A DNA stretch of 64,000 bases from Streptomyces spinosisporus. Lineage in GTDB: Bacteria > Actinomycetota > Actinomycetes > Streptomycetales > Streptomycetaceae. Location: assembly GCF_022698145.1 (NCBI RefSeq), contig NZ_JALDAX010000003.1, positions 434,001 to 498,000 of the forward strand. Direction: 5' to 3'. The notes below the pieces were generated by a model. The model did not search any database and had not been told where the DNA came from. It saw nothing but the letters and a program-made list of their open reading frames with translations. Position numbers and translations under genes: made by a program. Positions within the stretch are counted from its first letter, which is position 1, and the number at the start of each line of letters is the position of its first letter. Positions 59,789-64,000 of the stretch are shown piece after piece.

Positions 59789-60211
59789 TCAGTTGCCGTC
59801 CGACGGACCGAGGGAGCGGGCGGTGACCCGCGCGAGGTGACGGGTGAACACCTCACGCGTGTCGGGCGTGAGGGTGCGCAGGGCGACCAGCGCGGTGATC
59901 ACCACGTCGCACAGCTCGCCCTGGACGTCGTCCCAGGTGTGGGTCACGCCCTTGCGCGGGTTCTGCCCGGTCGCGCCGATCACCGCCTGGGCGACCTCGC
60001 CGACCTCCTCCGACAGCTTGAGCATGCGCAGCAGCAGCCCCTCCTCGCCGCCGTGCGACCGGCCGTCGTCGAGCCAGGCCCACAGGGCGTCGATGGAGGG
60101 CCAGATGTCGGAGGAACGGAGCCGGGAGTCGTCACAACGGAGCTCGGAGTCGTCGGAACGGACCTCGGAGTCGTCGGAACGGAGCTGAGAGGATGCGGGC
60201 TGATCGGTCAT
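59789..60211 (-). CDS. MazG-like nucleotide pyrophosphohydrolase
   Basis: The 140-residue protein has a MazG-like core: GLLLRMLKLSEEVGEVAQAV, with the EExxE metal site, and GELCDVVITALVALRTL, with the second ExxD site. It should hydrolyse an NTP or dNTP to NMP and pyrophosphate. The first 35 residues are an unusual run of seven-residue repeats (LRSDDSE type) produced by a 21-bp DNA repeat and are probably not part of the fold. A start further in, before SSDIWPSIDALWAWL, would avoid the repeat but no good ribosome site was found. Confidence 0.82.
   Translation of the reverse strand: MTDQPASSQLRSDDSEVRSDDSELRCDDSRLRSSDIWPSIDALWAWLDDGRSHGGEEGLLLRMLKLSEEVGEVAQAVIGATGQNPRKGVTHTWDDVQGELCDVVITALVALRTLTPDTREVFTRHLARVTARSLGPSDGN
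60114..60190. repeat. 21-bp repeat, about 3.5 copies, in the MazG-like gene
   Basis: Units begin at 60114, 60135, 60156 and 60177 (GAACGGAGCTCGGAGTCGTC type) and are exactly 21 bases apart, so the frame is kept. Together they encode the acidic Ser/Asp N-terminal extension. Confidence 0.85.
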
Positions 60212-60234
60212 GGCACGCAGCCTGCCCCATCACG

Positions 60235-60801
60235 TCACGCGCCGAACAGGGCCTCTTCCTCCGCGAACAGCGCCTCCTGCTCGTCCTGGTCCGCCTTCCG
60301 CAGCCGCTTGCTGCGCGCCCCCACCACCAGCGCCGTGACCGCGGCCGTCGCTCCGAGGGCCGCCGGGACCATCCAGCCGCGGTCCAGGACATGGCCGAGC
60401 GCATGGTCGAGGGAGAGCCGGCCGGGGCCCGCGACCGCGAGGCCGGTGGCGGCGAGGGCCAGGGTCGCCGCGTACTCGTAGCCGCCCTCCATGGCGAAGA
60501 AGCCGTTGGGTGCGTGCACCGCCGACGCTCCCGCCATCGCACCGGCCGCCGCCGCGCCCGCGGCGGGGGTCGCCAGACCCAGGGCCAGCAGGGCGCCGCC
60601 GCCGGTCTCGGCGAGGCCCGCCGCGGTCGCGCTCGTCCTGCCCGGTGCGTAGCCGACGGACTCCATGAATTGGCCGGTTCCCTCGATCCCGTGTCCGCCG
60701 AACCAGCCGAACAGCTTCTGGGCGCCGTGGGCCGCCAGCACGCCGCCGGTACCCAGCCGGAGCAGCAGCAGCCCGAGATCGCGGCGGTCGTAACAGCTCA
60801 T
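60235..60801 (-). CDS. DoxX-family membrane protein
   Basis: The 188-residue integral membrane protein has four hydrophobic helices and the DoxX signature LLLLRLGTGGVLAAHGAQKL with FGWFGGHGI. The family includes quinol-oxidase subunits and thiol/oxidative-stress proteins; the local function is unknown. The C-terminal 25 residues are highly acidic and cytoplasmic. Start ATG 60801 follows GGAGAG; an upstream ORF extension is unsupported. It is transcribed towards the MazG-like gene with a short gap and divergent from the NTF2-like gene. Confidence 0.85.
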   Translation of the reverse strand: MSCYDRRDLGLLLLRLGTGGVLAAHGAQKLFGWFGGHGIEGTGQFMESVGYAPGRTSATAAGLAETGGGALLALGLATPAAGAAAAGAMAGASAVHAPNGFFAMEGGYEYAATLALAATGLAVAGPGRLSLDHALGHVLDRGWMVPAALGATAAVTALVVGARSKRLRKADQDEQEALFAEEEALFGA

Positions 60802-60941
60802 CGTCTCTCCCGGAACAGACAGCAGGAACAGCCCCCTCCGTCTCCCCTCCGCTCCTCCACCGTCGCACCTCGCACCGCCCGTCACCCGCTCGGACCGCCG
60901 TACGGGTGGCGGGCCCGGGCCCCCGGTGTGAGTCTGCTGGC

Positions 60942-61268
60942 ATGACGATTCAGCCTGCCAAACTCACCGACCCGGCCGTCCGTGCCTTCGTCACCGCCGT
61001 CAACGCCCACGACCGCGCGGGATTCATGGACCTGCTCGCGGAGAACGCGACGATGTCGGACGACGGGTCCGACCGTGATCTGAGCGAGTGGATCGACCGG
61101 GAGATCTTCTCCTCCAACGGCCATCTGGACGTCGACAACGAGTCCCAGGGCGGCCGCGCCCTCCTCGCCCACTACCGCAACGACACCTGGGGCGAGATGC
61201 GCACGCGGTGGAGCTTCACGGTCGACGACGACGGCCGGATCTCCCGCTTCGAGACCGGCCAGGCCTGA
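60942..61268 (+). CDS. NTF2-like (SnoaL-like) small protein
   Basis: The 108-residue protein has the NTF2 fold pattern: AVRAFVTAVNAHDRAGFMDL, LAENATMSDDGSDRDLSEWI and WSFTVDDDGRISRFETGQ. It is not closely similar to the three SnoaL-like proteins of the biosynthetic cluster. No clear ribosome site is seen before ATG 60942. It lies 68 bases before the aldo/keto reductase gene on the same strand. Substrate and role are unknown. Confidence 0.78.
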   Translation: MTIQPAKLTDPAVRAFVTAVNAHDRAGFMDLLAENATMSDDGSDRDLSEWIDREIFSSNGHLDVDNESQGGRALLAHYRNDTWGEMRTRWSFTVDDDGRISRFETGQA

Positions 61269-61336
61269 ACCCGGCGCACAAAAGGGGCCCGGGGGGCTTG
61301 CCTTGGTGTGCGCTCCAACTCCTACCGTCTTCGGCC

Positions 61337-62317
61337 ATGGAGACGAACAGAACCCTCGGCAGCAGCGGCATCGACGTGAGCGCCCTCGGCTTCGGCTGCT
61401 GGGCGATCGGCGGGGAGTGGTCCTCCCCGGACGGGCAGCCTCTCGGCTGGGGCAAGGTCGACGACGAGGAGTCCGTACGGGCGATCCACCGGGCCCTCGA
61501 CCTCGGCGTGACCTTCTTCGACACCGCCGACACCTACGGCACCGGGCACAGTGAGCGCGTGCTCGGCCGGGCGCTCGGCAAGCGGCGCGCGGACGTGGTC
61601 GTCGCCACCAAGTGGGGCAACGTCTTCGACGAGCGCACCCGCACCTCGCTCGGCCAGGACGACTCCGTGGAGCATGTCCGCGAGGCGCTCACCGCCTCCC
61701 TCGCGCGGCTCGGCACCGACCACGTCGACCTGTACCAGCTGCACCTCTCCGACGCCGACCCCGGCCGGGCGGCCCAGCTCCGCGACGTCTGCGAGGAGTT
61801 GGTGGGCGAGGGGCTGATCCGGGCCTACGCGTGGAGCACCGACGACCCCGCGCGCGCCGCCGTCTTCGCCGAGGGCACCCACTGCGCGGCCGTGCAGCAC
61901 GCCCTCAACGTCTTCCAGGACGCCCCCGAGATGCTCGCCCTGTGCGAGGAGTCGGATCTCGCGAGCATCAACCGCAGCCCCCTGGCGATGGGCTTGCTGG
62001 CGGGCAAGCGCCAGGGCCCGCTGGAGGCCGGAGACATCCGCAGCACGCCGCCGGAGTGGCTGCCGGGCTTTACGGCGGGCACCGGCGCCGACTCCGACTG
62101 GCTCTCCCGCGTCGACGCGATCCGGGAGATCCTCACCAGCGGCGGCCGTACGCTCGCGCAGGGCGCCCTCGGCTGGATCTGGGCCCGCAGCCCGCGCACC
62201 GTGCCGATCCCCGGCTTCCGCTCGGTCGCGCAGGCCGAGCAGAACGCGGGCGCGCTCGCGAAGGGGCCGCTCACCGCCGCACAGCTGGCCGAGATCGACC
62301 GCGTCCTCGGCAGGTGA
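61337..62317 (+). CDS. Aldo/keto reductase
   Basis: The 326-residue barrel enzyme has the catalytic set Asp and Tyr in FFDTADTYGTGHSE, Lys in VVATKWGN and His in VDLYQLHLSD. The cofactor region near the end is PIPGFRSVAQAEQNAGAL. It reduces aldehydes or ketones with NADPH, belonging to the general-stress/YajO-like group by its shape. Start ATG 61337. It is followed after 19 bases by the carboxypeptidase gene on the same strand. Confidence 0.9.
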   Translation: METNRTLGSSGIDVSALGFGCWAIGGEWSSPDGQPLGWGKVDDEESVRAIHRALDLGVTFFDTADTYGTGHSERVLGRALGKRRADVVVATKWGNVFDERTRTSLGQDDSVEHVREALTASLARLGTDHVDLYQLHLSDADPGRAAQLRDVCEELVGEGLIRAYAWSTDDPARAAVFAEGTHCAAVQHALNVFQDAPEMLALCEESDLASINRSPLAMGLLAGKRQGPLEAGDIRSTPPEWLPGFTAGTGADSDWLSRVDAIREILTSGGRTLAQGALGWIWARSPRTVPIPGFRSVAQAEQNAGALAKGPLTAAQLAEIDRVLGR

Positions 62318-62336
62318 ACCGCCGGCCGGACTCCTG

Positions 62337-63512
62337 ATGGGCGCGGTGTACGGTCCCGGGGTGCACGCTTTCTCTCCGCTGACGCGGCGAGCCGCTCTCG
62401 GCCTGACCGCTGCCGCCGTCCCGCTCGCCGCGGCGGCCCCCGCTTCCGCCGCAGCCACCGTCGTGGGCGGTGCGCGCCTCGCCCGTAAGGGAATTCAGGT
62501 GAGCGGTGCGACAGGACTGCCGAAGAAGCTCACCGCGAGCGCGTGGATCGTGGCGGACCACGACAGCGGAGAGGTCCTCGCCTCCTACGACGCGCACCGG
62601 CGTCTGGCCCCCGCCTCCACGCTGAAGATGCTCTTCGCGGACACGGTGCTGACGAAGTTCCACCGCACCGACCGGCACAAGGTGACCGCGGCCGAGCTGG
62701 CCGACATCCCGGCGGGCTCCAGCCTCGTCGGGATCAAGCCCGGGATCACCTACACCGTCGAGCAGTTGTGGCAGGGCGTCTTCCTGCGCTCCGGCAACGA
62801 CGCCGTGCATGTGCTCGCCCATATGAACGGCGGCGTGGCGAAGACGGTCGCCGAGATGCAGGCACGGGCCGAGGATCTGCAGGCCCTGGACACCCATGTG
62901 GTCAGCCCCGACGGCTTCGACCACAAGGGCCAGCTGTCCTCGGCCTACGACCTCACCCTCTTCGCCCGGCACGGCCTGCGGAACGCGGACTTCCGCGCGT
63001 ACTGCCACACCCGGACCGCCCAGTTCCCGGCCGGCGGGAAGAAGACCTTCCAGATCCAGAACACCGACCGGCTGCTCACGGGTGCCTGGGGCGTGAAGAC
63101 GTACGACGGGCTGATCGGGGTCAAGAACGGCTTCACCAGCAACGCCGGCAACACCTTCACCGGCGCCGCCACCCGCGGCGGCCGCACCCTGCTGGTCACG
63201 GTGATGCACCCCACGAGCGGCTACAACGCCGTCTACGAGGAGACGGCCGCGCTGCTCGACTGGGGCTTCACGAAGGGGAGTTCGGCAAAGGCGGTGGGCA
63301 CGCTGGTCCGGCCGCTCAGTGAGGGCGGTGCGCGCACGACCCCCACGCGCAAGGCGGCGCGGGCGGCGGCGGGCGCTCCGGGCGCACCGGCGGGCAGCCC
63401 CTCGGCCTGGCGGCTGCTGGAGGGCGCGGGCGGCACCGTCGTCGTGCTGGCGGGCGGGGTGTGGGCGCTGCGCAGGCGGCTGCGCGGCAGCGGCGGACGG
63501 CACGCGGGCTGA
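62337..63512 (+). CDS. D-alanyl-D-alanine carboxypeptidase (DacC/PBP type)
   Basis: The 391-residue penicillin-binding protein trims D-Ala from peptidoglycan stem peptides. The active-site motifs are SxxK in PASTLKM, SGN in FLRSGNDAVHVL and GVKNGFTSNAGNT, where KNG stands in place of the usual KTG. A twin-arginine-like leader (LTRRAALGLTAAAVPLAAAA) precedes it, and a hydrophobic C-terminal segment (GGTVVVLAGGVWALRRRL) anchors it to the membrane. A GTG at 62361 is an alternative start. A large hairpin directly follows the stop. Confidence 0.9.
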   Translation: MGAVYGPGVHAFSPLTRRAALGLTAAAVPLAAAAPASAAATVVGGARLARKGIQVSGATGLPKKLTASAWIVADHDSGEVLASYDAHRRLAPASTLKMLFADTVLTKFHRTDRHKVTAAELADIPAGSSLVGIKPGITYTVEQLWQGVFLRSGNDAVHVLAHMNGGVAKTVAEMQARAEDLQALDTHVVSPDGFDHKGQLSSAYDLTLFARHGLRNADFRAYCHTRTAQFPAGGKKTFQIQNTDRLLTGAWGVKTYDGLIGVKNGFTSNAGNTFTGAATRGGRTLLVTVMHPTSGYNAVYEETAALLDWGFTKGSSAKAVGTLVRPLSEGGARTTPTRKAARAAAGAPGAPAGSPSAWRLLEGAGGTVVVLAGGVWALRRRLRGSGGRHAG

Positions 63513-63517
63513 CGCGC

Positions 63518-63597
63518 GGCAGCCGTTCCATCCACCGGTGCTTCTCTCGCGGTCCCACGCGAGATCCACCCCCACCCGGTGCGATGGAACGGCTGCC
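63518..63597. terminator. Large nested hairpin after the carboxypeptidase gene
   Basis: The outer arms GGCAGCCGTTCCATC (63518-63532) and GATGGAACGGCTGCC (63583-63597) are exact complements. They are extended by CACCGG/CCGGTG with a one-base bulge. Inside sits a second hairpin, TCTCGCG (63545-63551) with CGCGAGA (63558-63564). The first arm starts six bases after the stop, so it is a strong terminator. Confidence 0.82.
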
Positions 63598-63695
63598 GTC
63601 TCCCCCCTCGGTTTGGCCTACGGAACTGCACTCCTCCAAGTGTGAAGCTCTTGTGGAGGAGATTTGAGCATAGGCCTACGACCGGCCGCAACGGT

Positions 63696-63714
63696 ACGGA
63701 AGTTCACATTCCGT
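63696..63714. promoter_or_regulatory. 19-bp inverted repeat downstream of the SDR gene
   Basis: ACGGAA (63696-63701) and TTCCGT (63709-63714) flank seven bases. The surrounding 63620-63740 is richer in A and T than its surroundings and also has CCTCCA/TGGAGG arms (about 63633-63658) and two GGCCTACG copies. It could be a terminator for the partial SDR gene or an operator. Confidence 0.35.
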
Positions 63715-63751
63715 TTGTGCAAATCGAGGACTTGAGGGTCTGCAGGTGCGG

Positions 63752-64000
63752 TCAGCCCCGCCCCACGAACGGCATGGCCGTGGCCAGCACCGTCGCGAAC
63801 TGGACATTCGCCGCCAGCGGCAGCTCGGCCATGTGCCGCACCGTGCGCGCCACATCGGCCACGTCCATCACGGGCTCGGGCGCGATCTCGCCGTTGGCCT
63901 GCAGCGCCCCGGTCTGCATCCGGGCGGTCATGTCGGTCGCCGCGTTGCCGATGTCGATCTGCCCGACCGCGATGTCGTACGGCCGCCCGTCCAGCGACAG
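63752..64000 (-). CDS. C-terminal end of an SDR-family oxidoreductase, partial
   Basis: Reading the minus strand from the window edge to the TGA at 63752-63754 gives 82 residues: LDGRPYDIAVGQIDIGNAAT, MTARMQTGALQ, then VMDVADVARTVRHMAELPL and NVQFATVLATAMPFVGRG. The segments after a lost YxxxK motif (the QIDIGNAAT loop, the VADVARTV helix and the NVQF-ATVLATAMP strand) are the usual end of a short-chain dehydrogenase. The start and active site lie outside the window. Confidence 0.8.
   Translation of the reverse strand: MSLDGRPYDIAVGQIDIGNAATDMTARMQTGALQANGEIAPEPVMDVADVARTVRHMAELPLAANVQFATVLATAMPFVGRG

Overview
The window is G+C-rich actinobacterial DNA, almost certainly from a Streptomyces chromosome. 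Coding density and third-position G/C are high, GTG and TTG starts are frequent, ATGA/GTGA start-stop overlaps are common, and TTA codons are rare and sit in regulators. A SARP activator, an ECF sigma factor and a Streptomyces-type contractile injection system (CIS) are also present. No rRNA, tRNA, CRISPR array or transposase was seen.

Layout. (1) 1-318 is the 3' end of a DUF4872-like gene. (2) 360-5540 (minus) looks like a lysine-catabolism operon: lysine 6-aminotransferase, aldehyde dehydrogenase, and a fused E1 alpha/beta 2-oxoacid dehydrogenase. (3) 5900-25005 is a biosynthetic gene cluster with an unusual enzyme set. It has a SARP with a TTA codon, a hydrolase, a FAD enzyme, ACP, KS and chain-length factor, an ECF sigma factor, a PPTase, a ketoreductase and a TetR regulator. 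It also has three SnoaL-like proteins, two KASIII-like enzymes with altered catalytic residues, a LuxE/LuxC (GriD/GriC-like) carboxylate-reductase pair, an MFS exporter and a third condensing enzyme. The inferred product is a reduced polyketide or acyl chain, possibly released as an aldehyde. Behind the chain-length factor lie four extra tandem copies of its last 26 codons.

(4) 25013-47059 is a nearly complete CIS (Afp/PVC type) locus: sheath, two tube proteins, LysM protein, VgrG spike, gp25, baseplate J, a tail protein, AAA ATPase, a Pvc16-type cap protein and small conserved proteins, plus a 1138-residue disordered protein. Three membrane proteins each carry a different putative carbohydrate-binding domain (discoidin-like, ChW-like, ricin B). 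A DUF4157 protein with a second, papain-like domain is a likely cargo. Two LuxR-type regulators follow; the large one has a TTA codon. Next to them, 50121-55277 encodes a 1718-residue protein whose N-terminal leader matches that of the DUF4157 protein, so it may be a second cargo.

(5) 55477-64000 holds housekeeping and accessory genes: an HTH/transmembrane/peptidoglycan-hydrolase fusion, a small secreted protein, a double Mop-domain protein, an acyl-CoA synthetase, a MazG-like protein, a DoxX protein, an NTF2-like protein, an aldo/keto reductase, a D-Ala-D-Ala carboxypeptidase, and the 3' end of an SDR gene.

Regulation. Three TTA codons (SARP, first KASIII, large LuxR regulator) point to bldA-dependent timing of both the cluster and the CIS locus. 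A TTACTTA-centred palindrome sits on the predicted SARP start site, and the same core sits on the -35 box of the first SnoaL gene and upstream of tetR. This suggests a TetR repressor acting above the SARP activator.
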